From Oscillospiraceae bacterium (GTDB taxonomy: Bacteria; Bacillota; Clostridia; Oscillospirales; Oscillospiraceae), in contig CACZKM010000016.1 of NCBI GenBank assembly GCA_902781745.1, positions 1 through 64,000 on the forward strand: 64,000 nucleotides of DNA, read 5' to 3'. Below, in pieces: positions 14,521 to 22,785 of the stretch. The stretch's first letter is position 1; the number at the start of each line of letters is the position of its first letter. Made by a program: the position numbers and the translations under genes. The notes beneath the pieces were generated by a model that saw only the letters and a list, made by a program, of their open reading frames with translations, did not search any database and was not told the DNA's origin.

Positions 14521-16374
14521 TCAGATGGTTTCCTCTCCCAGAAAATCCAGGATGGCCGCCAGGAATTCCTTCCCGTACCGATCGGCCTTCTGTTCGCCCA
14601 CGCCGTTCACCGCCAGGAACTCTTCCCGGTCGGTGGGGAGCTTCACCGCCATGTCCGCCAGGGTGGCATTGGAGAAGACCACGTAGGCGGGCACCCCCGC
14701 CCGCTGGGCCAGCCTGGTGCGGACCTCTTTGAGGCGCTGGAAGAGGCCGTCGTAAAAGCCCTCCGCCGGCGCCTCCCCTGCGGGGAGGACCACCCGGGGG
14801 ATGGCCGATTTGGGCTTGGGGACATCCCGAAGGGCCAGGACCACGGACTTTCCGCGGAAGAGGACCTCCGAGGCCGCCGGAGTCAGGGAGACGCCCCCGT
14901 GGTCCGGGTCCACCCGGAGATACCCCTCCTGGACCAGGTGGTCCATCAGGGTCCGGACGGTCTCCTTCTTCTCCCGGGCCAGCAGACCGTAGGTGGAGAC
15001 CTCGTTGAGCTTTAATGCCAGCACCCGCTGGCCCCGCCCGCCCCGGAGCACGTCCAGGAGAAGGTTCATCCCCACGGGATACCCCAGCTTGTCCCGCACC
15101 CGTTTGACGCAGGAGAGGACCATCTGGGCGGGGATGGTCACGTCTGTCCGGACGAAATCCCCCAGGCAGTTGCCGCAGTTGCCGCAGCTTGCCCCGTGGT
15201 CCTGGCCGAAGTAGTCCAGGATCTGCCCCCGGAAGCACCGGGTGGTCTTGCAGTAGTCCACCATGGCGTTCAGCCGCTTCTTGTCCTGGCGGACCACCTC
15301 CGCCCGGTCCTCGGGGGAGAGCAGGTCATTTTCCTCCCCGTTTTCGATAAAGTACAGGGCGGTCCGCACGTCCTTGGGGCCGTAGAGGAGGATGCAGTCC
15401 GCCGGGGCCCCGTCCCGCCCCGCCCGGCCGGCCTCCTGGTAGTAGGCCTCCAGGCTCTTGGGCATATTGAGGTGGAGGACATAGCTGACGTTGGACTTGT
15501 CGATGCCCATGCCGAAGGCATTGGTGGCCACCATCACCGTGGCCCGGTCATACTGAAAGGCGTCCTGGTTCTCCCGGCGCTCCTCGTCCGTCAGCCCGGC
15601 GTGGTACCGGGTGGCGGCGATCCCATGGTTCTGCAAGATCTCACAGACCTCCTCCACGCCCGCCCGGGTGGCGCAGTAGACGATGCCGCTCCGCCCCGCC
15701 CGCTCTTTCACCAGGTCCAGCACGGCGGCCTTCCGGTCCCGGGGATGCCGGACGTCGAAGTAGAGGTTGGGCCGGTCAAAACCCGTCACCACCCGGACCG
15801 GGTCTCGGAGGGAGAGGATGCGGAGAATGTCCTCCCGGACCGCCTGGGTGGCGGTGGCGGTGAAGGCCCCCACCGGGGGGCGGGCAGGGAGGCGGTCCAG
15901 GAAGTCCACGATCTGGAGGTAGCTGGGCCGGAAGTCCTGGCCCCACTGGGAGATGCAGTGGGCCTCGTCCACCGCCACCAGGCCGGGAGGCCGTCGGGTC
16001 ATGGTCCCCAGAAAGCCCGGGGTCTCCAGCCGCTCCGGGGCCACATAGAGAATGCGGTAGGCGCCCCGTTCCCACCGCTCCAGCACCAGGTCCTGCTGCC
16101 GCAGGTCCAGGGAGCTGTTGAGGTAGGCTGCCGCCACCCCCTGGCTCTTCAGGGCCATGACCTGGTCCTTCATCAGGGAGATCAGGGGGGAGACCACCAG
16201 GGCGGGCCGGTCTGACAGGATGGCGGGGATCTGGTAGCACAGGGACTTGCCCCCGCCGGTGGGCATGATGCCCAGCACGTCCCGCCCGGCCAGCAGCCCG
16301 TCGATGAGGGCCTCCTGGCCGGGGCGGAAGGCGTCGTGGCCGTAGTAGACCCGCAGGGCCTCGTATTTGTCCAT
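14521..16374 (-). CDS. recQ: ATP-dependent DNA helicase RecQ
   Basis: A 617-residue 3'-5' superfamily 2 helicase for recombinational repair. It shows helicase motif I MPTGGGKSLCYQ (about 38-48), motif II DEAHCISQWG (136-145), motif VI QEAGRAGRDG, the zinc-binding Cys cluster CKTTRCF...CGNCGNC, a winged-helix RQC region, and a C-terminal HRDC domain (from about 530: LFQRLKEVRTRLA ... NGVGEQKADRYG). Length and order match full RecQ. The ATG follows GGAGGGACGG. An isolated gene with its own weak promoter (TATAAT near 16419 on the minus strand). Confidence 0.95.
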   Translation of the reverse strand: MDKYEALRVYYGHDAFRPGQEALIDGLLAGRDVLGIMPTGGGKSLCYQIPAILSDRPALVVSPLISLMKDQVMALKSQGVAAAYLNSSLDLRQQDLVLERWERGAYRILYVAPERLETPGFLGTMTRRPPGLVAVDEAHCISQWGQDFRPSYLQIVDFLDRLPARPPVGAFTATATQAVREDILRILSLRDPVRVVTGFDRPNLYFDVRHPRDRKAAVLDLVKERAGRSGIVYCATRAGVEEVCEILQNHGIAATRYHAGLTDEERRENQDAFQYDRATVMVATNAFGMGIDKSNVSYVLHLNMPKSLEAYYQEAGRAGRDGAPADCILLYGPKDVRTALYFIENGEENDLLSPEDRAEVVRQDKKRLNAMVDYCKTTRCFRGQILDYFGQDHGASCGNCGNCLGDFVRTDVTIPAQMVLSCVKRVRDKLGYPVGMNLLLDVLRGGRGQRVLALKLNEVSTYGLLAREKKETVRTLMDHLVQEGYLRVDPDHGGVSLTPAASEVLFRGKSVVLALRDVPKPKSAIPRVVLPAGEAPAEGFYDGLFQRLKEVRTRLAQRAGVPAYVVFSNATLADMAVKLPTDREEFLAVNGVGEQKADRYGKEFLAAILDFLGEETI

Positions 16375-16452
16375 GTCCGTCCCTCCGTTCTCTGTGTCGA
16401 TTCGTTCTCTCCATTATTATACTGCATTTTCGGCAGATTCCCAGAGTTTGTG

Positions 16453-16481
16453 TTGCAATTTTTTCCAAGATTCCGTACAAT
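16453..16481 (+). promoter_or_regulatory. Promoter of the YbaK-type deacylase gene
   Basis: TTGCAA (16453-16458), 17 bp, TACAAT (16476-16481). Confidence 0.7.
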
Positions 16482-16516
16482 GGAACGTACTATGACCCAA
16501 GAAAGAAGGGATCCCT

Positions 16517-17005
16517 ATGTCGATCGAAGCCGTCCGCGCCTATCTGGTCCCCCTGGGCCTGGCAGACCGGGTGAAGGAGTTTTCCACCTCCAGCGCCACC
16601 GTGGAGCTGGCCGCCCAGGCCGCCGGCGTCATCCCCGCCCGCATTGCCAAGTCCCTGTCCTTCAAGGTGGAGGGCCGGCCCGTCCTCATCGTCGCCGCCG
16701 GGGACGCCAAGGTGGACAACCGGAAGTTCAAGGACTTCTTCCATACCAAAGCCACCATGCTCACCCCCGACGAGGCGGTGGAGCTGCTGGGCCATGCCGT
16801 GGGGGGCGTCTGCCCCTTCGCCTTGAAGGAGGGGGTGGACGTCTACCTGGACGTGTCCATGCAGCGCTTCGAAACCGTCCTCCCCGCCGCCGGGTCCTCC
16901 AACAGCTGCGTGGAGCTCACCTGCGGGGAACTGGAGAAGGCCGCCTGCGGCTTCCGGGGCTGGGGAGACTTCTGCAAGGCCTGGCAGGAGACGGAGACAC
17001 AATGA
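16517..17005 (+). CDS. YbaK/EbsC-type aminoacyl-tRNA deacylase
   Basis: A 162-residue member of the YbaK/ProX superfamily, which hydrolyses mischarged tRNAs (Cys- or Ala-tRNAPro) in trans. It has the family core: AAGVIPARIAKSLSFKV with the conserved Lys, VAAGDAKVDNRKF, GHAVGGVCPFAL and the late GSSNSCVELTCGEL. It is a stand-alone protein, not part of ProRS. ATG 16517 follows AGAAGGGA. A monocistronic gene. Confidence 0.88.
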   Translation: MSIEAVRAYLVPLGLADRVKEFSTSSATVELAAQAAGVIPARIAKSLSFKVEGRPVLIVAAGDAKVDNRKFKDFFHTKATMLTPDEAVELLGHAVGGVCPFALKEGVDVYLDVSMQRFETVLPAAGSSNSCVELTCGELEKAACGFRGWGDFCKAWQETETQ

Positions 17006-17132
17006 TTGCAGGAAAAAATGCAGGTTTTGTTTCGCGTTGGCATAATTTCCACTAAAATATGAATAAAACCGCGCAAATTTGTCGCTTTGCCGTCGAAAAA
17101 TGACGTGGGAAAGAAAAATCTGTCTTTTTGAA

Positions 17133-17260
17133 TTTCCTCTTGCAATTACGGACGAAATGTGGTAGGATAAGCGGCAGTGAATCCATAGTTTCGTTCCTTT
17201 CGATGCGAAAGCAATCGAAGTAAGAAACCGGCGGCTTGGTTGGCCGTCGGTTTTTTACTG
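17133..17260 (+). ncRNA. Candidate small RNA or short leader transcript
   Basis: A promoter-like pair (TTGCAA then TAGGAT, 17-bp spacer, about 17133-17161) is followed within 100 bp by an intrinsic terminator with TTTTTT (17227-17256) and no open reading frame between. The predicted RNA of about 90 nt contains a CTTTCG-ATG-CGAAAG hairpin before the terminator. The gap between the deacylase gene and the convergent DUF1643 gene holds nothing else. No known RNA family was recognised. Confidence 0.4.
17227..17256 (+). terminator. Terminator between the deacylase and DUF1643 genes
   Basis: An ACCGGCGGC/GGCCGTCGGT stem with G-U pairs is followed by six T. On the other strand the stem is also followed by a T-rich stretch, so it may serve the convergent gene as well. 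Confidence 0.65.
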
Positions 17261-17290
17261 CCTTTTTTCGGTTGAAGCTGCCCGGCTCGG

Positions 17291-17902
17291 TCATAGGGAA
17301 TCCAGGTAGGCCCCCACGTCGAAGGGCTGGATCTTCTCATCCTTCCGCAGGTAGAGGGGGTGGTGGGGGTGGCCCTTTTTGGACCGCTTCCCGGCGCACA
17401 CCCAGGCCGCGCCGTACTCCGTGCCGATGGCGGCCATGTCCCGGACGCATGAGGGGAGGTAGGGCCGCTTTTCAATGATGGTCCCCCAGGCCGCCCAGAC
17501 CGTGGGGGTGAAGCCTGCTCCCACCCGCTCCAGGACGTAGCGGAAGGCCGCCATGTTCTCCCGGTGGAGGGCCTCGTTGCAGGCCTCGTCCATGTCGTCG
17601 GGGCGGGTGGCCCGCTGGGCATAGACGTTGAACATGAGGAAGCTGTCGAAGCCGTTGCCCGCGGCGATGCGCTCCACGGACTTTAAGGTGTTGTCCAGGT
17701 CCCCCGGGGCGGCGGTGGAGGGGTTGATGCCGATGCAGATGAGAGGATTGTCCCCCCGGGTGCCCAGAAGGTACCGATACTCGGCGTAGTGGTCGGGGAT
17801 GTAGAGCCAGCGGTCCCGGTCGTAGTCCTCGTTGGTGGGGACCAGGGCCTGTTCGAAGGTGAGAATATCCAGAGCCTGGGTGTCACAGGTGGGGATGTGC
17901 AT
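17291..17902 (-). CDS. DUF1643 domain protein
   Basis: A 203-residue soluble protein matching DUF1643: the CIGINPSTA block, TLKSVERIAAGNGFDSFLMFNVYAQRAT, TVWAAWG, and a C-terminal CAGKRSKKGHPHHPLYL segment. No reaction is established for this family; its members are often found beside mobile or nucleotide-related genes. ATG 17902 is chosen because AGAGGAGG lies 7 bp upstream; a longer version would start within the AT-rich leader. Its neighbours give no hint of function. Confidence 0.75.
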   Translation of the reverse strand: MHIPTCDTQALDILTFEQALVPTNEDYDRDRWLYIPDHYAEYRYLLGTRGDNPLICIGINPSTAAPGDLDNTLKSVERIAAGNGFDSFLMFNVYAQRATRPDDMDEACNEALHRENMAAFRYVLERVGAGFTPTVWAAWGTIIEKRPYLPSCVRDMAAIGTEYGAAWVCAGKRSKKGHPHHPLYLRKDEKIQPFDVGAYLDSL

Positions 17903-17952
17903 GGCGGGGCCTCCTCTGTCACAATTTATCACATCTTATACTATTTCTTGAT

Positions 17953-18115
17953 AAAAACATTTCATATGTTTTTATTTCCATGGGCTATGCCCATGGCCGC
18001 CGCACGGATGTGCGGCGAAGAAAGCCGTTCAATATCTAATCCTGCAAGCCAAAGGCTTGCAGCCCACGGCAGAATCTGCCGTGGGCGATTAAAATGTTTT
18101 TTAAACATTTTAATC
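17953..18115. repeat. Cluster of six consecutive hairpins
   Basis: Back-to-back perfect or near-perfect palindromes occur at 17953-17973 (AT-rich), 17978-17996 (CCATGGGC/GCCCATGG), about 17999-18018 (CGCCGCAC/GTGCGGCG), 18042-18062 (CTGCAAGCC/GGCTTGCAG), 18063-18085 (CCCACGGCAG/CTGCCGTGGG) and 18087-18115 (13-bp AT-rich arms). They fill most of the gap between the DUF1643 gene and the MATE promoter. The flanking bases 17903-17952 and 18116-18195 hold no gene. The layout resembles repeat families A and B but the sequence differs. Confidence 0.7.
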
Positions 18116-18195
18116 GATAATTAGTATTATTGTACGCCCGACGGGCCCTGGATGCAAGCCCGGACTGGGGGCGGGGGAGAGGCACGACGCCTGCC

Positions 18196-18224
18196 TTGAC
18201 AGGGGACCTCGCCTATGCTATACT
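18196..18224 (+). promoter_or_regulatory. Strong promoter of the MATE leader
   Basis: TTGACA (18196-18201), 17 bp, TATACT (18219-18224). The start of transcription is near 18231, about 120 bp before the gene. Confidence 0.8.
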
Positions 18225-18230
18225 TCCCCC

Positions 18231-18330
18231 AGTTTCATAGCAACTCATCAGAGGACCCTTTGCCGCAGCATACGGGTCGAGAAGATGTCGCGTGCGCGCG
18301 GTTACCCAGGGGGACCGGCGCGCTTTTTTT
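18231..18330 (+). promoter_or_regulatory. Structured leader with terminator: candidate guanidine-IV (mepA) riboswitch
   Basis: The leader holds a GACCC/GGGTC helix around an internal loop (about 18254-18286). An intrinsic terminator follows: a GCGCGCGGT/ACC-G-GCGCGC stem and seven T (about 18294-18330), ending 22 bp before the MATE start. The terminator loop has a C-rich stretch able to pair with the first helix. Guanidine-IV (mepA motif) riboswitches are transcriptional ON switches in front of MATE genes in Clostridia. The call rests on position, gene partner and architecture; I could not run a covariance model. Confidence 0.5.
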
Positions 18331-18351
18331 GTGGGGAGAGGAGGGAAAACC

Positions 18352-19689
18352 ATGGAGATCGGATTGGACGGCCACTTTACCTACCGGAAGCTCCTCCGGT
18401 TCGTGGCCTCCCCGGTGCTGATGATGCTCTTCACCTCCCTTTATGGGGTGGTGGACGGCTTTTTCGTCTCCAACTATGTGGGCTCCACCGGCCTGGCTGC
18501 CGTCAACCTGATCTGGCCCCTGGTCATGGGGGTGAGCACCATCGGCTTCATGGTGGGCTCCGGTGGCAGCGCCGTGGTGTCCAAGACCCTGGGGGAGGGG
18601 GACCATCAAAAGGCCAATTCCTATTTTTCCCTGCTGATTTACGTCACCGCCGGGGTGGGGCTGGCACTTTCGGTCCTTTTCCTTTTTCTCATTCGGCCTG
18701 TGTCCGTCGCTCTGGGGGCCTCAGGGCCTTTGCTGGCCGACTGCGTGTCCTACGGGCGGTGGCTGACGGTCTTCGCCCTGCCCTTCATCCTTCAGGTGGC
18801 CTTCCAGAGCTTCCTGGTCACCGCCGGCAAGCCCGACCTGAGCCTGGGGTTCTCCATCTTCGGCGGGGCAGCCAACATGGTCCTGGACTGGCTCTTTATC
18901 GTCCCCCTTCACATGGGAGTGGCGGGGGCGGCCCTGGCCACGGGGCTGGGGCAGGTCATCGGCGGAGTGATCCCCCTGGTCTATTTTCTGGGGAAGAACA
19001 ACAGCCTTCTGTCCCTGGGCCGGACGAAGTGGAACGGCTGGGTCCTTCTCAAGACCTGCACCAACGGCGCCTCGGAGATGGTCACCAACCTCTCCACCAC
19101 CGTGGTCCAGACCCTCTACAACATCCGGCTCATGGGTCTGGTGGGGGAGGCGGGGGTGGCGGCCTACGGCATCATCCTCTATGTGATGTTCGTCTTCACC
19201 GCCCTGTACTACGGCTACGCCATGGGGGCCGCGCCCTTGGTGGGCTTCCACTTCGGGGCCCGGAACCGGAAGGAGCTCCAAAGTCTCTTTCGCAAAAGCA
19301 TCGTCCTCCTCCTGGGGGCGGGGGTGATCCTGACGGCCCTGGCGGAGGCGGTCTCTGGCCCTCTGACGGCGGTCTTTGCCGGGTACGACCCGGACCTCTT
19401 CGCCCTGACCCTTCGGGGCTTCCGGCTCTATGCCCTGTCCTTCCTGCTCATGGGGATGTCGGTCTGGGGCTCCGCTTTCTTCACCGCCCTGAGCAACGGA
19501 CTGGTATCGGCGGTGATCTCCTTCCTGCGGACCCTGGTCTTCGAGACCGGGGCGGTCCTCCTTCTGCCCCTGGTCCTGGGCCTGGACGGGATCTGGCTGT
19601 CCGGCCTGGCGGCGGAGATCGCCTCCCTGGCGGTGACGGTGGGCTTCTTCCGGCGGATGGGGCCCAGGTATGGGTATCTGGGGACCTGA
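18352..19689 (+). CDS. MATE family efflux transporter (MepA-like)
   Basis: A 445-residue protein with twelve predicted membrane helices in two homologous halves (KLLRFVASPVLMMLFTSLYGVVDGFFVSNYVG in the first). MATE pumps export cationic compounds using H+ or Na+ gradients. ATG 18352 has GAGGAGGG 7 bp upstream; an upstream in-frame GTG-type start would fall inside the leader hairpin. Expression probably depends on the upstream attenuator. A 19-bp inverted repeat follows the gene. Confidence 0.9.
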   Translation: MEIGLDGHFTYRKLLRFVASPVLMMLFTSLYGVVDGFFVSNYVGSTGLAAVNLIWPLVMGVSTIGFMVGSGGSAVVSKTLGEGDHQKANSYFSLLIYVTAGVGLALSVLFLFLIRPVSVALGASGPLLADCVSYGRWLTVFALPFILQVAFQSFLVTAGKPDLSLGFSIFGGAANMVLDWLFIVPLHMGVAGAALATGLGQVIGGVIPLVYFLGKNNSLLSLGRTKWNGWVLLKTCTNGASEMVTNLSTTVVQTLYNIRLMGLVGEAGVAAYGIILYVMFVFTALYYGYAMGAAPLVGFHFGARNRKELQSLFRKSIVLLLGAGVILTALAEAVSGPLTAVFAGYDPDLFALTLRGFRLYALSFLLMGMSVWGSAFFTALSNGLVSAVISFLRTLVFETGAVLLLPLVLGLDGIWLSGLAAEIASLAVTVGFFRRMGPRYGYLGT

Positions 19690-19710
19690 ACGAAAAAACG
19701 AAACAATACA

Positions 19711-19753
19711 GCGGGCCTGCCGCGGAACGTCTCTCGTTCCGCGGCAGGCCCGC
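19711..19753 (+). terminator. Long perfect hairpin after the MATE gene
   Basis: A 19-bp G/C-rich stem (19711-19729 with 19735-19753, loop TCTCT), extended by GAACGAA.../...TTCGTTC outside. It lacks a clean T run but is likely a terminator. Just beyond, 19779-19799 repeats the AAAAAGCTTGAAAAGCTTT block found in repeat A copy 3. The rest of 19754-19908 holds nothing recognisable. Confidence 0.6.
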
Positions 19754-19908
19754 GTTGTTCGTTCATACCAGACATCTTGAAAAAGCTTGAAAAGCTTTAT
19801 GCGCTGCGTCCCTTCGACCCGTGTCCGCCGATGGGCGGCTGTTTTCGGATAAAATGACGCCGCACGAAGGGGGCTTCATGCGGCGTCGGAATGATGGGAA
19901 CGGGGTGC

Positions 19909-21078
19909 TTACTCCTCAGGGCTTCCCTCAAAGGTGTCAGGTGCGGGGTCCGCCGCGGACGAGGCCCAGGGGTCAGCATAAGGTGCAGGCTCGCTGCTGG
20001 GCGCGGGCTCACTGTAAGGCGCAGGCTCGGCATAAGACGCGGGCGCATCGGAAGGTGCGGGCTCCGCGTAAGGGGCGGGCGCGGCGTCGGGGGTCGGGTC
20101 GTCATAGGTCTCGGGCTCGGAGTCATAGAAAGGGTCGGCGTCGGGACCGTTCCCTGCCTTCAAGGCCTGATAGAGCTCGCCGTTGGTGGCCTGGACATAG
20201 GGCCGGACATAGAAGAAGTGCACGATGCCCAGGGTGAGGAAGCTGAGCAGATACCAGAGGATGAAGCTCAGGTCCAGCACGAAGGCCCGCCATTTGTTGC
20301 CCTTCATCATCTGCCGGGAGCGCTTGATGGCCGCCAGGGCGCCCAGCTCGGGCTGGTCCGCCAGGATATAGGGGACCATCCGGTAGGAGTAGGACTTGAT
20401 GATGCCGGGGATGATGAAGAGAAGGGTCCAGAAGAAGAGGAAGAGGTCGGTGAGGAACATACCCTTCGCCGCCCGGCCGAAGCCGTGGTCAAAGCCGGCG
20501 GCCAGATCTCCCAGGGGGGCCTTCTCCTCGCTGTTGTGGGCAAAGAAGTAATGGCAGCCCACCGACAGGGGATTGATGATGAAGATATGGACCAGCAGGG
20601 AGACCAGCATGATCAGGGCGAGAACGCCCAGGACGATGATGCCAATGATCAGGAAGACATTCTGGTCCAGGTCGGAGAGGGCCTCTGCCAGACCGCTGAG
20701 CTGGGGAACCGCCATCATCTCGTTGATGGCCTCGTCCAAGTCAGGGTTGCCGGTAAACTCGACGTCGGCGGCATCGGCGGGGGCAGCGTCCTCCGCGGTC
20801 TTTCCGGCGGGGCTGATCAGGGAGTCGTCGGCGGGGCTGATGAGGGTGTTCCCCCCGGTGAGGAGGTCTGTGCTCTCTGTGGGGGCCGGGACATCAACCT
20901 GGCCGGGGACCGCCGTCAGGCCGGCAGCGGCGCTGCCGCAGCTTGCGCCGATGCAGCCGCTCAGGCCGATGCTGCCGCCGCAGAACATGGCCAGCACCAG
21001 GGCCGCCAGGACGCAGCGCCAGTAGTTGCTTTTCAGGGCCCTGCGGGCGCGGCGCTTCAGTTCTCTTCTTTTCCACAT
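19909..21078 (-). CDS. DUF975-type membrane protein with Pro/Ala-rich tail
   Basis: A 389-residue integral membrane protein. The start MWKRRELKRRARRALKSNYW, the first membrane segment, and the later block FIIPGIIKSYSYRMVPYILAD with AIKRSRQMMKGNKWRAFVLD are typical of DUF975. A loop of about 100 residues rich in Ser/Pro/Asp separates the first helix from the others. The last 70 residues are imperfect repeats of the type PAPYAEPAP, probably a disordered tail. ATG 21078 is preferred because the ATG at 21090 abuts its AAGGAG. Function is unknown for the family. Confidence 0.75.
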   Translation of the reverse strand: MWKRRELKRRARRALKSNYWRCVLAALVLAMFCGGSIGLSGCIGASCGSAAAGLTAVPGQVDVPAPTESTDLLTGGNTLISPADDSLISPAGKTAEDAAPADAADVEFTGNPDLDEAINEMMAVPQLSGLAEALSDLDQNVFLIIGIIVLGVLALIMLVSLLVHIFIINPLSVGCHYFFAHNSEEKAPLGDLAAGFDHGFGRAAKGMFLTDLFLFFWTLLFIIPGIIKSYSYRMVPYILADQPELGALAAIKRSRQMMKGNKWRAFVLDLSFILWYLLSFLTLGIVHFFYVRPYVQATNGELYQALKAGNGPDADPFYDSEPETYDDPTPDAAPAPYAEPAPSDAPASYAEPAPYSEPAPSSEPAPYADPWASSAADPAPDTFEGSPEE

Positions 21079-21200
21079 AATCCAATCCATCTCCTTATTG
21101 TAGTATCACGGGCCGTCAGGCTCCGGGGCGGGACGGCCGGGGGGAGGCTCCCCGCCGGCGGGAGACCGGGGCGCGGGAGCATACGGAGCATTCTTTTCCC

Positions 21201-21229
21201 ACTATCCAACAAAACGCGAAAAATGTCAA
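21201..21229 (-). promoter_or_regulatory. Promoter of the DUF975 gene; rest of the gap empty
   Basis: On the minus strand TTGACA (21229-21224), 17 bp, GATAGT (21206-21201). The surrounding gap 21079-21405 is G/C-rich near the DUF975 gene and AT-rich near the second MATE gene. It contains no gene or repeat I can support. Confidence 0.5.
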
Positions 21230-21405
21230 GAGGTGGCGCCATTTTTTCATTGAAGGGATATGGAAAGAGACGAAGAAGCGCGATTTCTCCACGACCCAGG
21301 GATTTCTCCCCCGCTTTTTCCGCCGGGACAGATTGACTTTTTTCCGTCATTGTACCAAAATAGAATGATATGGATAGTATGACAGCAAGGAAGGGAGGGC
21401 ACGCC

Positions 21406-22785
21406 ATGGCAGGAACAAAGCTTCGCGGGAAAGATATCGATATCCTCAGCGGACCCATTGGCCGGGGCCTGCTCCGTCTGGCGATCCCCATCGCCCTGAC
21501 CCAGATGCTCCAGCAGCTCTTCAACGCCGCGGACATTGCCGTGGTGGGCCAGTTCAGCGGCCGGAACGCCATGGCGGCCATTGGCGGCACCTCCCCCCTT
21601 ATCGGCCTTGTTGTTACCCTCTTTTTCGGGATCTCCGTAGGCAGCACCGTGGTCATCGCCCACATGATCGGCCTGAACGACCGCCGGGGCATCAGCCGGG
21701 CGGTGGGGACCTCCCTGCTGCTGGCGGTCTGCGGCGGCCTGCTGGCCTTTGGCCTGGGGGAGGCCTTCGCCGTCCCCATCCTCCGCGCCATGTCGGTGCC
21801 CGAGGGGACCTTCCCCCTGTCCCTGCTGTACTTCCGCATCTATCTGGCGGGGATGCCCGTTATCCTGTTGTATAATTTCGAGTCGGCTATCTTCCGGTCC
21901 TACGGCGACGCCCGGACGCCTCTGCTCGCCCTGGTGGCGGCGGGGATCACCAACGTGGCCCTGAACCTCTTCTTCGTGTGCGTGATCGGCATGAGCGTGG
22001 AGGGCGTGGCTTTGGCCACCGTCCTGTCCAACGTGCTCAGCGCGGGGATCCTTCTCTACCGCCTGGGCAAGCACCCGGACATCGACCTGAAGGCCAGCCT
22101 CCGGGCGGGCTTTCACAAGGAGAGCCTCCGGCAGATCATCGGCATCGGCCTGCCGGCGGGGGTCCAGGGGACCATGTTCTCCCTGTCCAACATCGTGATC
22201 CAGTCGGCGGTGAACCAACTGGGGCCCGAGGTCATGGCGGCCTCGGCGGCGGCCTTCAACATCGAGATCATGGGCTACTACGTCATGAACGGCTTCGCCC
22301 AGGCCACCACCACCTTCATCGGCCAGAACTACGGCGCGGGGAACCGAAAACGCTGCCGGACCATCCTGTGGAAGGCCCTGGGCCTGGACCTGGCGGCCAC
22401 CGCAGCGGCGGCGGGGCTCATCCTCCTGACGGGCAAGCTCCTCCTGAGTCTTTTCAACAGCGACCCGGCCTTCCTGGAGCTGGGCTATCTCCGCCTGCTC
22501 TTCATCTCGGGCACCTGTGTCATCCAGGTGGTCATCGAGGTGGTCTCCGGGGCCCTGCGGGGATATGGCTTCTCCCTGGTCCCGGCCATCGTGGCCATCT
22601 TCGGCATCTGCGGCGTCCGGGTGGGCTGGGTGTACACCGGCTTTGCCGCCGACCCCACCTTCCGCACCCTGCTCATCGCCTATCCCGTCTCCTGGGCGGT
22701 GACGGCGGCGGCCCAGTTTATCGTTTACCTGCTCTACATTCGTCATCAGAACAAGACAGAACCGGAACGGGAGGTGCCCGCATGA
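21406..22785 (+). CDS. MATE family efflux transporter (second copy)
   Basis: A 459-residue, twelve-helix MATE protein, more like the DinF/NorM-type clostridial MATEs (LLRLAIPIALTQMLQQLFNAADIAVVGQF) than the first MATE in this window, with which it shares only the fold. The second half begins near GIGLPAGVQGTMFSLSNIVIQ. ATG 21406 follows GGAAGGGAGG; the ATG at 21370 lacks a site. Its stop overlaps the start of the S-layer protein gene by 4 bp (ATGA). No riboswitch-like leader is visible here. Confidence 0.9.
   Translation: MAGTKLRGKDIDILSGPIGRGLLRLAIPIALTQMLQQLFNAADIAVVGQFSGRNAMAAIGGTSPLIGLVVTLFFGISVGSTVVIAHMIGLNDRRGISRAVGTSLLLAVCGGLLAFGLGEAFAVPILRAMSVPEGTFPLSLLYFRIYLAGMPVILLYNFESAIFRSYGDARTPLLALVAAGITNVALNLFFVCVIGMSVEGVALATVLSNVLSAGILLYRLGKHPDIDLKASLRAGFHKESLRQIIGIGLPAGVQGTMFSLSNIVIQSAVNQLGPEVMAASAAAFNIEIMGYYVMNGFAQATTTFIGQNYGAGNRKRCRTILWKALGLDLAATAAAAGLILLTGKLLLSLFNSDPAFLELGYLRLLFISGTCVIQVVIEVVSGALRGYGFSLVPAIVAIFGICGVRVGWVYTGFAADPTFRTLLIAYPVSWAVTAAAQFIVYLLYIRHQNKTEPEREVPA

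Noticed and set aside
17953..18115. CRISPR-like array
   Set aside because: The units are palindromes of different sequence, with no direct repeats of constant length and no unique spacers; no cas genes are nearby.
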